Assembly (NCBI GenBank): GCA_963210345.1
Contig: OY723406.1
Location: forward strand, 35,936,601 to 36,000,600
Direction: 5' to 3'
Source: Inga oerstediana
Lineage: Eukaryota > Streptophyta > Magnoliopsida > Fabales > Fabaceae
DNA: 64,000 bases
The notes below the pieces were generated by a model. That model did no database searches. It was not told where the DNA came from and was given only the letters and a program-made list of their open reading frames with translations. Shown one piece after another: positions 35,236 through 48,608 of the stretch (the first letter of the stretch is position 1; each line of letters begins with the position of its first letter). The translations under genes were made by a program, and so were the position numbers.

Positions 35236-38016
35236 TGTAACCCCCCTGCCGTAATTATATCCGGATTACGCAATAAAGTGAAATAGAGACCAATAAGAAC
35301 AAAATTTAATATTATAAACCCATCTACCAGACGGGGTTTTCACAATTACCTTTCGAAATCATTTATAAACTTGGTCTCATAATCACTTTTCGAATACAAT
35401 TACTACGCGGAATATCACATTCATAATAAATCAGAGTACACAAAAATAATCCCGGCAATTCCGGTTTCCATATATTAACTCAAGCTTTATAGGGCACATT
35501 CGCCCATACAAGCCCTCATATGGGGATTACACAAATCTTTCTCATACATATACAAATATCCAACAACTCATTCCAAATACATAATCAAATATTCTCATCC
35601 ATATGTACACATCCAAATTCAAATATCCCATCCAGGATGATAACCAACTACCAGAATGACAACCCGAAGGAAGTCCTCATCGCCCTTAGCTCATGCTCCA
35701 TTCTTGATCCACTACCCTGTCTGAAAGATTAGCAGGGGAGGGTGAGATTCAAGAGAATCTCAGTAGGAAACAGATACCCATATGCATGTATGATATGTGT
35801 TTAATGCATGACATGCTTGCAATACATATCTCATGTTCACATAATGACATATCTGCGTGCTCAATGTTTCAACAACATACTCATGGCCATAGCATAACTA
35901 GAAACAGAGCTACAATCATTCATACATGTTTCACATAATCAAGCAAAGCAATACATGCATCAAAACACAAACACAATTATCAAAGCATGCAAAAGAGGTA
36001 AGTTCCCTACTCTCTTTCCACGTAAGCTCCAGCTCCGCTTACTCACGATCAAAACAAATACCAAACCACGTCCAGGGCGAACACCAACCCTATAATCAAA
36101 GCAAGGACATAGGGTTATTCTCTATTCCAAATCCTTACTTCCATATTACTTAAGGTTGGTTATCATTCACACCCTTTAGGTGCCTAAAATAAGCTCAACG
36201 AAAGCTTAAAGGATTGGGACGTACTAGGTTGGAAATCACCTTTCAAAATCTCAAAATGCTGAAAATTGGGTTCTGGCTGCAGCCAAGAATTCTCTGGCTG
36301 CAGCCAAAAATGGCTAAAAACGTCACAGAAACATTCTGGCTGCAGCCAAGAATTTCTGGCTGCGGCCAGGACACACACAGAAAGTTTTGCGCTGGAGCCA
36401 GAATTTTCTGCTGCAGCCAAGGCAACTTCAAAAATTCATAACTTGGTCTAGAAAACTTGAAACAAGGTGATTCCAAAGCCCATTGAAAGATAATCAAGTC
36501 CTCTTCATAGGAAAAATATGTCTTATGACCAGAAATCACCACACAAATCCAGATTTACACAAAATTGCCTTGCTGTTCCAGATTTGCACCCAGTTTCGAC
36601 ATCAAACTTTAGGCAAACATAAATCCCAGTTTCCAAAACGAAATGACACAGTTTATATGTCCATTTTGAAGCTTGGGGTGTGAACTTTTAGACTGGAAAG
36701 TTTCATAATTTTTAGAGACCATTTGGTCATTCAAAACGTCCACATAAACTGACTGCCCAGAAAAGAACTTCAATGGACAGATTTCCAAATTTGCACAATT
36801 GGCTTCCAATGGTCCAATTTTCATATCAAACATCATTCTCACACAAAATTTCACAAGGAATCCATTGGAAATACCAAATCAACCAAATTCACATTATATT
36901 GACATGTTTCCCAATGAATTGCAACATGTCACACAATTCACAATACCAACTCTACATTACAATCTCTTTCCATTTCAAATTCAAAACCAATTTCAATGAT
37001 GCCAAAACATAATATGACACCATTTTCATCATCAAACACAATCCAATTCATCCAATCAAAAATCACATGAAAATCAGGGCAAAATTCGAAATTCACAATA
37101 CTCAACCATAATTCACAAAACTTAGATCAAAAGGCTTCAAATACTCACCTCTTCCTCTTTCCCAAACCAATTTCTTGATTCTTCATCTTTCCACTTTTCC
37201 TCAAGCAACAAAACACCTCCTCTCACAAATCTAAAACCATAGAGATGAAGCTCTCATCACTATGAACAACATTATAGAAGGACATTTTAGCAATAGAGGA
37301 CCACAAACCAACCAAAACTCACCTTGTTCTTTTCTCTTTCCTCTTCCTCATGCCTAGACGTCCATGGAGCTAATGAGAGAGAAAGATGAGATAATGAAGA
37401 AGGAGGGTCAGTTTTTTGGCCACTAAAAGTCTAATTAAGCTGACCAAAAAGGAAGAGAGGAGAGAGGATGAGTGTTGACAAATTGACCAAGATCCAAAGG
37501 TCCAAAACTTGCCAAGTGTCATGATCTTGTCCCACCTCCATAAGCTCACATGCACACACATACACTTGATTCCACCTCTTGATCTTTTGCACAAATCAAT
37601 CCTAACCATTGATCTTGAAGTTACTAATGAGTTTCCTCTTCGGTAACCGATCAATCGGTCGGTAACTTTACCGTTTTGCCCCTGATTATGGCAATTCCTC
37701 TTGAATCACCACCAAAACTTCACATCTTTTCATTTAGCCACAATATGCGCCTTCCCTCTATTTTAAGTCAATTTAGATGTTAATCCATAATTGAGCTTAA
37801 ATACAGGGTTTTGGCATTGCTCACAGCACATACGAATCACATCGGGTGCCAAATCACACCATAATCTCCAAAAGGGTTTATTTATCACTAACCACTTCCA
37901 CTTTTGGAGTCATTATCTCTTAATCACAATTTGGGATCCTGCTAAACCAGGGCTTAGCATTCCACTAATCTCAGGCTTATTCTCTAAGCTCAAGTCTCAG
38001 AATTTGGGGTGTTACA
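35236..38016 (-). mobile_element. Left LTR (3' LTR in element sense)
   Basis: 2781 bp, from TGTAACCCCCCTGCC to GGGGTGTTACA. It contains the stem-loop at 35744-35761 and the TGGCTGCAGCCA cluster at 36270-36421. Small reading frames with repeated GCSQ or WLQP words arise only from that palindrome cluster. Confidence 0.95.
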
Positions 38017-38027
38017 TTTCTCCCCCC
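38017..38027 (-). other. Polypurine tract
   Basis: GGGGGGAGAAA on the minus strand, immediately before the 3' LTR. It is the plus-strand DNA primer of reverse transcription. Confidence 0.9.
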
Positions 38028-41000
38028 GTTCAATAAATTTCGTCCTCGAAATTTGTCGAACCACTTAATCCATAAACTACGGATGCTTCTTCACAACAGC
38101 TTCCGTTTCACAATTCATTTCGCATTGGAATAGTCCCTTCTAGACCACCCAGACAACTGGTGCACCACAATTCAGATTCTCGAAAGAATCTTACACAATA
38201 TATGCAACCCAGTTGCCACAAACTGCAATCGGCCCATTTCACGATTGCCGCACAAACACAATCACCACACTATTTCCAAACAAGTGCAATCGCCTCCACA
38301 CACGATTGCCACAAAACTCTATGATCTCATAACCGCAATCGTCGCAAGCCCCCCAATTCATGAGTGGCTTGTGCATCTCAATATCCGGAGGCTCTAAATC
38401 ATGAGCCATATCATAAGATTTTGGCAGTTAGGCAGCATAGGCCACCACTATGCTCAACTCAATCTGGTTACCCCTTCCGGGATTAAACACCACAACCTCA
38501 ATACATCAAACGGCAGCCTCAGCTGTATACACAAACATTTCAGCATTCGCTATATCCACTTTCACAACTTTACCCTCACCCGTACACCCACCAGTAACTC
38601 CGCTAGTGGTAACCGGGATTCTTTGGGTATTCACAACAATCACATTGCCGTATCAAGTTTCACGGCATTACCCTCACCCATCTAGGACTTTTGGGCCTCA
38701 ATCACAATATCGCATTGCCGTATCAAGTTTCACGGCGTTACCCTCACCCATCCGGGGCTTTTGGGTATTACACAATGTCCACGACAGATTCATATTGATG
38801 CGTGAAGATTGTCACAAGACGACAACACCCACAGCTGTATACTTCACAATGATACGTAGCTTCCGCCACTTGCACAAATACGACAGCTTCCCGTTGTCTC
38901 ACAAATACACATTGCCCTTCTGGCATTCACGTTACAGTTCACATTCACAACAACAAACATCGCAGATTCTAATTTTACGCACCGCCTTTCGGCCTGGGGT
39001 CAACACCGGTGCAACCAACGTGGTGGCTAGCCAGGCTGGCCATGCCGGGGTAATTGCCCTCACAACAAAATCCCCAAACATGTAGTCGAATTAGCCATCA
39101 GCTGAACTAGCTCTGCTCTGCTACAACACACCTCAATCCCAGCTTAATCACAGTTGTCACAAAGTACACAAATCACACTCCACTCTCATCCCCTTTCTCC
39201 GCCAGGAAGACACACAATCTTAACCTGAACCGTTGTTAGCTACTCAGGGACTATCGACGTGGCAGTGCACACATAGCCATTCAGGCTCACAAATAATAGA
39301 TTCGCAATCACACCCTACCCTCATCCCCTTTCTCCGCCAGGAAGACACACAGTCTTTACCCGAACCGTTGTTAGCTACTCAGGGACTATTGGCGTAGCGG
39401 TGCTCACACATAGCCTTTCGGCTTCCACATGACACTCCACCCTCATCCCCTTTCTCCGCCGGGAAGACACACAGTCTTAACCCGAACCGTTGTTAGCTAC
39501 TCAGGGACTATTGGCGTGGCAGTGCATAAACATAGCCCTATAGCTCATACAGCTATCTGGCTTTCACAAATGGCCCGTCGGCCTCACAAATAGCCTGTCC
39601 CCCGTAAACTACCGCCCCGAAGGCACGGTCCTCCGCCATAGGAATCACCCCATGCGGCCGCAGGTAAGAGACTCACAAATAACCGTCACACCCCACCGCC
39701 GTCTCACCCCACCGGGCCACAACGGTTGGTGCCCTCTCCCACCAATCGGGTGCGGAGAGGCTGGGTACACTACGTCGACCCAGGACTCACAGTGCACAAT
39801 TGTAACAAGCTGGAACCAGGCATTTCAACCGCTTCACTTCAACATCTCGAATTCTTTTCACATACTGAGATCCTTCAAGACCTCTCTTTACACAATACAA
39901 CTTGACCCCGAAGTTTTACCTCCCGAAGCCATCACTAACGCATTGCACTTTCTGCAAATTCGAGCTTCTGCTCAACACAATTCTCAAACATCACATTCAC
40001 CACGCTTCCGCTGCACACTCTGAGGTCTTTATCCTCATCTGTGCCTTCACAATGTCAGGGTGACTCAATAGGAGTCCCATAGGAATCTCCTACTACCCCT
40101 GTCCACACACATAATCTGTGCCAGACCTTGGCTCAATTCAATTCGAATTATTCAGAGCCATAACCAACACATCGTTGAGATCCCATACTCCCAACGTTCC
40201 CAGAGCTCTACTCTATGATTCAACGTCACGGCGATTGCTCTCGACGGTTCATTATCAAGGCGGCTGCACTCTAGGGTTCATCGTCACGGTGGCTCCACTC
40301 TAGGGTTCATCGTCATGGTGGCTCCACTCTACGCTACTGCACTCGGTGCTTCACTCAGTCCACTGACTGGTCAGCCCCTCCGGTCAGAGTTTTCCGTAGG
40401 TAGCCCTTTCCAATCAGATCTCACCGTAGGTAGCCCTTTCCGATCGGATCTCACCGTAGGTAGCCCTTTCCGATCAAAAGTCCCCGTAGATAGCGTTCTC
40501 CGATCCGAATCCTCCGTAGATAGCTTTCTCCCTGTGTTGGATTAATAACCAACACTCTCAGAATAACTGATACACATCTCAATTCACTTCCTGTACCATA
40601 CCTTGGTACCACAGACCATTGAGGTCAAATAAAATTCCTAAGAATCAACCCAGCTATTGAGTCTAATCCTTAGATCACATCTCATCTATCCAAACCTCAA
40701 CCTTAGTTGAACTGGGAAATTACTTCCCTCATTTCCAAGGAGCATCATCCACTCCAACATGAACTCAAATATCTCTGCTAGCCTAAGGCACACCGGTCCC
40801 CTAGGTCTTAAGGCCTTTATACACACAAACTTAGTATGATATCACTACATGTAACATCATACCACCTAGGGTTTCTCACCCAACATCTAGGCTAGACATA
40901 ACACCTAGAAGCTGAATATCACATTCCTGGGAAGTCATTTCATCCATTCTCAAATCAGATGATGGGTCTGATTTCCTCCACCTCTGAATCTACACATCTA

Positions 41001-41212
41001 TTTCTCAGGCAAACCATTATATCTTTCGATTCCACAATGATTCACCACTCCCTGATAATCAAATAATGTATACACAGTCCACAAATCACATATATCCACA
41101 ACCAGCAGGGACCTAAATGTGTATACCACAAACAAACAAAGTCATTCTCTATGACTTAAGGCAGAAACTACTGCTATTATCCTAGCAAATCCTTTACTTG
41201 CCAGGAACTGCA
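38028..41212 (-). other. Non-coding interior of the young element: mosaic of minisatellites
   Basis: No retroviral-type domain is found in any frame. It contains direct repeats: a 70-bp unit twice (38643-38782), a roughly 125-bp unit three times (39180-39535), a 33-bp unit about three times (40248-40330) and a 30-bp unit five times (40375-40530). CAATCG/CACACA-rich text fills 38200-38400. The 211-codon plus-strand frame across 38450-39085 spans the 70-bp repeat, runs against element sense and resembles nothing known, so it is not called as a gene. Confidence 0.8.
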
Positions 41213-41224
41213 GCTCTGATACCA
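41213..41224 (-). other. tRNA-iMet primer-binding site
   Basis: It reads TGGTATCAGAGC on the minus strand, a perfect 12-base match to the plant initiator-Met primer site, three bases inside the right LTR. Confidence 0.95.
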
Positions 41225-41227
41225 AAA

Positions 41228-44008
41228 TGTAACCCCCCTGCCGTAATTATATCCGGATTACGCAATAAAGTGAAATAGAGACCAATAAGAACAAAATTTA
41301 ATATTATAAACCCATCTACCAGACGGGGTTTTCACAATTACCTTTCGAAATCATTTATAAACTTGGTCTCATAATCACTTTTCGAATACAATTACTACGC
41401 GGAATATCACATTCATAATAAATCAGAGTACACAAAAATAATCCCGGCAATTCCGGTTTCCATATATTAACTCAAGCTTTATAGGGCACATTCGCCCATA
41501 CAAGCCCTCATATGGGGATTACACAAATCTTTCTCATACATATACAAATATCCAACAACTCATTCCAAATACATAATCAAATATTCTCATCCATATGTAC
41601 ACATCCAAATTCAAATATCCCATCCAGGATGATAACCAACTACCAGAATGACAACCCGAAGGAAGTCCTCATCGCCCTTAGCTCATGCTCCATTCTTGAT
41701 CCACTACCCTGTCTGAAAGATTAGCAGGGGAGGGTGAGATTCAAGAGAATCTCAGTAGGAAACAGATACCCATATGCATGTATGATATGTGTTTAATGCA
41801 TGACATGCTTGCAATACATATCTCATGTTCACATAATGACATATCTGCGTGCTCAATGTTTCAACAACATACTCATGGCCATAGCATAACTAGAAACAGA
41901 GCTACAATCATTCATACATGTTTCACATAATCAAGCAAAGCAATACATGCATCAAAACACAAACACAATTATCAAAGCATGCAAAAGAGGTAAGTTCCCT
42001 ACTCTCTTTCCACGTAAGCTCCAGCTCCGCTTACTCACGATCAAAACAAATACCAAACCACGTCCAGGGCGAACACCAACCCTATAATCAAAGCAAGGAC
42101 ATAGGGTTATTCTCTATTCCAAATCCTTACTTCCATATTACTTAAGGTTGGTTATCATTCACACCCTTTAGGTGCCTAAAATAAGCTCAACGAAAGCTTA
42201 AAGGATTGGGACGTACTAGGTTGGAAATCACCTTTCAAAATCTCAAAATGCTGAAAATTGGGTTCTGGCTGCAGCCAAGAATTCTCTGGCTGCAGCCAAA
42301 AATGGCTAAAAACGTCACAGAAACATTCTGGCTGCAGCCAAGAATTTCTGGCTGCGGCCAGGACACACACAGAAAGTTTTGCGCTGGAGCCAGAATTTTC
42401 TGCTGCAGCCAAGGCAACTTCAAAAATTCATAACTTGGTCTAGAAAACTTGAAACAAGGTGATTCCAAAGCCCATTGAAAGATAATCAAGTCCTCTTCAT
42501 AGGAAAAATATGTCTTATGACCAGAAATCACCACACAAATCCAGATTTACACAAAATTGCCTTGCTGTTCCAGATTTGCACCCAGTTTCGACATCAAACT
42601 TTAGGCAAACATAAATCCCAGTTTCCAAAACGAAATGACACAGTTTATATGTCCATTTTGAATCTTGGGGTGTGAACTTTTAGACTGGAAAGTTTCATAA
42701 TTTTTAGAGACCATTTGGTCATTCAAAACGTCCACATAAACTGACTGCCCAGAAAAGAACTTCAATGGACAGATTTCCAAATTTGCACAATTGGCTTCCA
42801 ATGGTCCAATTTTCATATCAAACATCATTCTCACACAAAATTTCACAAGGAATCCATTGGAAATACCAAATCAACCAAATTCACATTATATTGACATGTT
42901 TCCCAATGAATTGCAACATGTCACACAATTCACAATACCAACTCTACATTACAATCTCTTTCCATTTCAAATTCAAAACCAATTTCAATGATGCCAAAAC
43001 ATAATATGACACCATTTTCATCATCAAACACAATCCAATTCATCCAATCAAAAATCACATGAAAATCAGGGCAAAATTCGAAATTCACAATACTCAACCA
43101 TAATTCACAAAACTTAGATCAAAAGGCTTCAAATACTCACCTCTTCCTCTTTCCCAAACCAATTTCTTGATTCTTCATCTTTCCACTTTTCCTCAAGCAA
43201 CAAAACACCTCCTCTCACAAATCTAAAACCATAGAGATGAAGCTCTCATCACTATGAACAACATTATAGAAGGACATTTTAGCAATAGAGGACCACAAAC
43301 CAACCAAAACTCACCTTGTTCTTTTCTCTTTCCTCTTCCTCATGCCTAGACGTCCATGGAGCTAATGAGAGAGAAAGATGAGATAATGAAGAAGGAGGGT
43401 CAGTTTTTTGGCCACTAAAAGTCTAATTAAGCTGACCAAAAAGGAAGAGAGGAGAGAGGATGAGTGTTGACAAATTGACCAAGATCCAAAGGTCCAAAAC
43501 TTGCCAAGTGTCATGATCTTGTCCCACCTCCATAAGCTCACATGCACACACATACACTTGATTCCACCTCTTGATCTTTTGCACAAATCAATCCTAACCA
43601 TTGATCTTGAAGTTACTAATGAGTTTCCTCTTCGGTAACCGATCAATCGGTCGGTAACTTTACCGTTTTGCCCCTGATTATGGCAATTCCTCTTGAATCA
43701 CCACCAAAACTTCACATCTTTTCATTTAGCCACAATATGCGCCTTCCCTCTATTTTAAGTCAATTTAGATGTTAATCCATAATTGAGCTTAAATACAGGG
43801 TTTTGGCATTGCTCACAGCACATACGAATCACATCGGGTGCCAAATCACACCATAATCTCCAAAAGGGTTTATTTATCACTAACCACTTCCACTTTTGGA
43901 GTCATTATCTCTTAATCACAATTTGGGATCCTGCTAAACCAGGGCTTAGCATTCCACTAATCTCAGGCTTATTCTCTAAGCTCAAGTCTCAGAATTTGGG
44001 GTGTTACA
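41228..44008 (-). mobile_element. Right LTR (5' LTR in element sense)
   Basis: It matches the left LTR throughout in my reading except T at 42663. The stem-loop is at 41736-41753 and the palindrome cluster at 42262-42413. In element sense it would hold the promoter; I could not place a TATA box with confidence. Confidence 0.95.
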
Positions 44009-44013
44009 TTGAG
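44009..44013. repeat. Target-site duplication TTGAG (right)
   Basis: It pairs with 35231-35235. Confidence 0.95.
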
Positions 44014-45760
44014 CCTTCATGAATCTTGTTCTACTCATTGAGGGCTATGTTTCTATGATTTCATATTCTTGAATAGAGGAGTTTCATGTTGCCTCTAAGG
44101 AGTAGATGCTGTAGGAATCAAGAACAGGATATAGTATCAGATGGAGCTAAGTGTAAGCTTTGATTTGAGTATAATATCCTGAGTTTTGGTTAAGTTTTCA
44201 TGAGGTTGTATTGTGCCCTATATTTTCGCCCAAGGAATGATAATAGGGTTTTATTGATCTCATGAACATGAATACGATGTTAAATGAGGTTTAATTTGCT
44301 AGAATCCATGTTTTGATGATAGCAAAGTATTAGTATATTGTTTTATAAAGGAATTTATAATTTGAAGATATAAAAATAAGCCCATTCGATTATCAAATAC
44401 ATTTCACAAGTTTATAGAAAGTTGTTGTTGAAAATGTCTGATGCACTCGTGTTCTGTAAGCTACAATACTCGAGCTTGGTTCCTCACTCTTACAAGTTTG
44501 ATAAAGAAGCTGATGAAGAAACTAGAATTTTACTGATACACTCCAGTTTCAGAGGTGCACTCGAGTTCTATGTGCCAAGGAACTCGAGTTTAGCAAGTGT
44601 GCCCATAGAAGTGTTACACAGAGTCAAGACAGAACAGAAACTATCTGGAGAACTCGAGTTTTGGCTCGAACTCGAGTTCTGGTCACAGGTGCACTCAAGT
44701 TCAAATGCTCACTTGTGCAAGTTTTATCCAGAGGCTAAGTCACAAACAAACACTACTAGAGAACTCTAGTTCTGGCTCAACACTTGAGTTCAGATGCTCA
44801 CTTGTGTAAGTTTTATCCAGAGGCTAAGTCAAAAACAAAAAATCCCTGGTGAACTCGAGTTCTGGATCAACACTCGAGTTCTAGTGACATGTTCACTCGA
44901 GTCTTGCAAGTGAACTCCTACAAGTGTTATCCTGAGAGGAAACAAGAATCTAAAATTGTGAAAGTGCACTCGAGTTTTGAACAAACACTCGAGTCTTGCC
45001 AGCAACACCTCCGGTTATCCTTTGCAACTTGCATTCTGAAACATAACCAAGAAATCTTCATCAATCTAACATGAAATGTTGCACTCGAGTGTGGGTAAGG
45101 CACTAGAATGTGGTACTACACTTCTAGTGCACTCTTAATACTTTCTGACAGCAACATAGTGAAGAGGTGTTGGCTAGCCTGAGAACTCAAGTCCATGATA
45201 GAGAACTAAAGTTTTGCATGAAAACTCTTGACAATGCAAAGTTCACTCTTGCAAGTGCTTGGCAGAGACAACTTGGAAAAATGACAACATCCAAGAGAAC
45301 TTGGGTATTAATAAACTTTCAAGTTAACTTGGAAGTGCAGAGAGTTAGAAGCTTGAACTTGGTAAGTACACTCGAGTGCTGATCAAGAACTCGAGTATGG
45401 CCACCAACACTTGAAAGTTATCCCATGCACTTGAAAGTGTGACCAGGATTACTCTGTACTGCCATGCAAATATCAAAGAGAACTTAAGTGTGAAGTTGAA
45501 ACTCGAGTGTGGACTCAAGTGTGACACAAGAACACGAGTTCATCTATCTCAGAAGCATAATGCAATACAGAGTCACAGTGAAAAATCCGAATATGGTTAA
45601 ATGTTACTCAATCCTTTTATGTTCACTTATTATTGTTCCTAAACGATAACTAACATATATTTCAAGTGTGAAACAGGAGATTAAACGTTTGGATTACAGG
45701 TTCAAGTGAAAGAGTCAATTGTGGCAAACATAATCATTACATACAGAATATCGGCCACCT
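44014..45760. repeat. Retroelement-like segment dense in ACTCGAGTT palindromes
   Basis: Fourteen exact CTCGAG hexamers fall between 44469 and 45507, most inside ACTCGAGTT or ACTCGAGTG, with additional one-base variants (ACTCAAGT, ACTCTAGT). A possible copia-type LTR start, TGTTGAAAATGTCTG, lies at 44426. Short plus-strand reading frames (for example 44422-44769) do not resemble known proteins. It continues at 48481-48608 after the solo LTR inserted at 45766. Confidence 0.55.
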
Positions 45761-45765
45761 ATCAT

Positions 45766-48475
45766 TGTAACCCCCTTCCGTAATTATATCCGAAATACGG
45801 GATTAAAATGAAATAGAGACCACTAATGATCAAATAACAATTTCAAACCCATATACCAGACGAGATTTTCACAAATAACTTTTGAAATCTAGTTAACCTG
45901 GTCTCATATTCACATTTTGAATATAATCACTTCACGCGGATAATCACATTCAATATATAAATCAGAGTGCACAATATAATAATCCTGGCAATCTTGGGTT
46001 CACATCCTTACAAAAGGGTTTACAAAGGGCAATACGCCTATATACAAGTTCTCATACGGGGATTACACAAATTTCACCTCAAATACACATAATTAAATCC
46101 TCATCTACATATACAAATATCCAATACACAATACTCCCAACTATGATAACCAACTATCAGAATGACAACCCGAAGGAGTCCTCATCGCCCTTGGCTACTT
46201 GCTCCATCCTCGATCCACTACCCTATCTGAAAGGTTAGTAGGGGAGGGTGAGATTCTAGAGAATCTCAGTAGGATAACAATATCAATATACACGTACGAT
46301 AAATGTTTAATGTATGACATGCTTGCATCACACAACTCATGATAACATAATGACAATTTGCAAGCTCAATGCTTCAACAATATACCTATGGCCATAGCAT
46401 AAATTGAAATATAGCTTCAAATCACACATAATTATGCAAAGCAAAGACATGCACTAACACACACTAAAACAGATATCAAATACATGCAGGAGAGATATGT
46501 TCCCTACACTCTTTCCACGTATGCTCCAGCCTCGCTTACCCATGATCAAAACGAATATCAAACCACGTTCAGGGCGAACATCAACCCTATAATCAAAGCA
46601 AGGACATAGGGTTGTTTCTTTATTCCAAATCTTGACTTTCATTGCACTTATAGTTGGTTGTCATTTGAGTCCCTTAAGGTGGCTATAATAAGCTCAACAA
46701 AAGCTTGAAAGGATTGGGACGTACTAGGTTGGAAATCACTTTTCAAAATCACCAACTACTGAAAATGGGGGTTGGCTACAACCAAGAACCCTCTGGCTGC
46801 AGCCAAAATGCGCACAGAAGTTTTTGGCTGCAGCCAAGAATTTCTGGCTGCGGCCAAAAATTTGCATAGAAACTTTTGCCCTGCAGCCAGGATTTTCTGC
46901 TGCAACCAAGGCAACTTAGGAAATTCATAACTAATTCCAAAAAACTCGAAATGAGGTGATTCCAAAGCCAAATGAAAGCTATTTAAGTCCTATTCATAGG
47001 AAAAATATGGCTCATTACCAAAAATCACCACACAAATCGAGATTTACACAAAATCCAACATTGCTCCAAAACAGAATCCAGTTTCGTCCTCAAACTTTAG
47101 ACAACCAGAACTCCCAGCTCACAAAACGAAATGAGACAATTTATATGTCCATTTTGAAGCTTGGGATGTGAAATTCAAGAATGGAAAGTTTCAGAATTTT
47201 CTGACATCATTTTCCTATTCAAAATGCCAACACAAATAAACTGCCTAAAACAGACTTCCAAAGGACAGATTTTCTAGTTTTGCACCAATGATTCCAATGG
47301 TTTCAAATTCACACCAAATACCATTTCTACATAAATTTGCACAAGGAATCCATTGGAAATACCAAATCAACCAAATTCACATTATATTGACATGTTTCAC
47401 AATGAATTGCAACATGTCACACAATATCACGTTTCAACTCAACATTGCACAACTTTCCATCTAAAGTTCCCAAATCAATTCCAATGACCAAATTACACAA
47501 CAAAACACCATTTTCAACACAAAAAAACATGACAATTCATGCATTTCACAATTCCACTAAAATCAGGGCAAAAACCAAAATTCACAATACTCATCCACAA
47601 ATCACAAAACTTAGATCAAAAGGCTTCAAATACTCACCTCTTCCTCTTTCCCAAACCAATTCTTTAATTCTTTATCTTTCCAAATTTCCTCAAGCCATCA
47701 AACACCTACTTTCAAAAATCTAAAACCATAGAGATGAAGCTCTCATCACTATGAATAAGATTATAGAAGGACATTAGAGCATTAGAGGACATTAAGCCAA
47801 CCAAAAACTCACCTTTTGATTTCTCTTTCTTCCCTTAAGCATGGCGCCATGGAGAATGAAGGAGAGAGAGCATGATATCAGTTTTGGCTCCCAATTAGCA
47901 CACTTAACCGATCTAAAAGGGAAGAGAGGAGAGAGGGAAGAGTTTGACATCTTGACCCAATCCAAAGGTCCACATTTTGCCACTTGTCTCAATCTCACCA
48001 CATCTCCTATGAGCTCACATGCACACAAGCACATGGGATTCCCCCTTTGATCTATCACAAAAATCAATCCTAACCATTGATCTTTAAGTTACCAATGAGT
48101 TTCCTCTTCAGTAACTGACCAATTGATTGGTAACTTTACCGTTTTGCCCCTATTTGTGGCAATTCCCTTGGAATCACTATCAAACACTTCATATCGTTTC
48201 ATTTATCACCAAAACATTATTTCCCTCTATTCTAAGTCAATTTGGATGTTAATCCACAATTGAACTCAAATATAGGGTTTCAGTGTTGCTCACAGCGTAT
48301 ACGAATCATAGTTCACATCATATTCCCCATAAGGGTTCATTTATCACTAATGACATCTACTTTTAGAGTCATTAACCCTTAATCACAATTTGGGATTTTG
48401 CTAAACTGGGACTTAGCAATCCACTAATCTTAGGCTTATTCTCTAGCCTCAAGTCTCAAAATTCGGGGTATTACA
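45766..48475 (-). mobile_element. Solo LTR of the TGTAACCCC family (2.7 kb)
   Basis: It runs TGTAACCCCCTTCC to GGGGTATTACA, flanked by perfect ATCAT duplications (45761-45765 and 48476-48480). It has the stem-loop at 46250-46267 and a diverged palindrome cluster at 46780-46912. It is more diverged from the young element than that element's LTRs are from each other. Confidence 0.93.
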
Positions 48476-48608
48476 ATCATCACGTACAGTTGACCCACCA
48501 TAAGAAATTGTCTGAGTATTCAAACGAATACATCCCGCTCCTTAACGGAGCACTACACTCCACAATAGATATTTCACAATGGATAACTCAGACTGACTAT
48601 AAATACAG

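Larger units (their letters stand above)
35236..44008 (-). mobile_element. Complete young non-autonomous LTR retrotransposon (8.77 kb)
   Basis: Two LTRs of 2781 bp (35236-38016 and 41228-44008, constant offset 5992, so no net indel) enclose 3211 bp. Perfect TTGAG duplications flank it. An initiator-Met primer site next to the right LTR (41213-41224) and a polypurine tract next to the left LTR (38017-38027) show minus orientation. The text beside the polypurine tract (CGAGGACGAAATTT on the minus strand) resembles the 3' end of Ty3/gypsy Tekay/Del-type elements. The interior has no gag or pol on either strand, so it must be moved by proteins from another element. I found one LTR difference (36671 G versus 42663 T), implying very recent insertion. 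Confidence 0.95.

Noticed and set aside
36184..36542. Overlapping small frames with repeated GCSQ, WLQP or LAAA words (also at 12009-12284 and 42176-42534)
   Set aside because: They are reading-frame echoes of the TGGCTGCAGCCA palindrome cluster in LTRs; they overlap on both strands and lack gene context.
38450..39085. 211-codon plus-strand reading frame
   Set aside because: It lies in the non-coding interior of an LTR element, against element sense, spans a 70-bp direct repeat and resembles no protein family I know.
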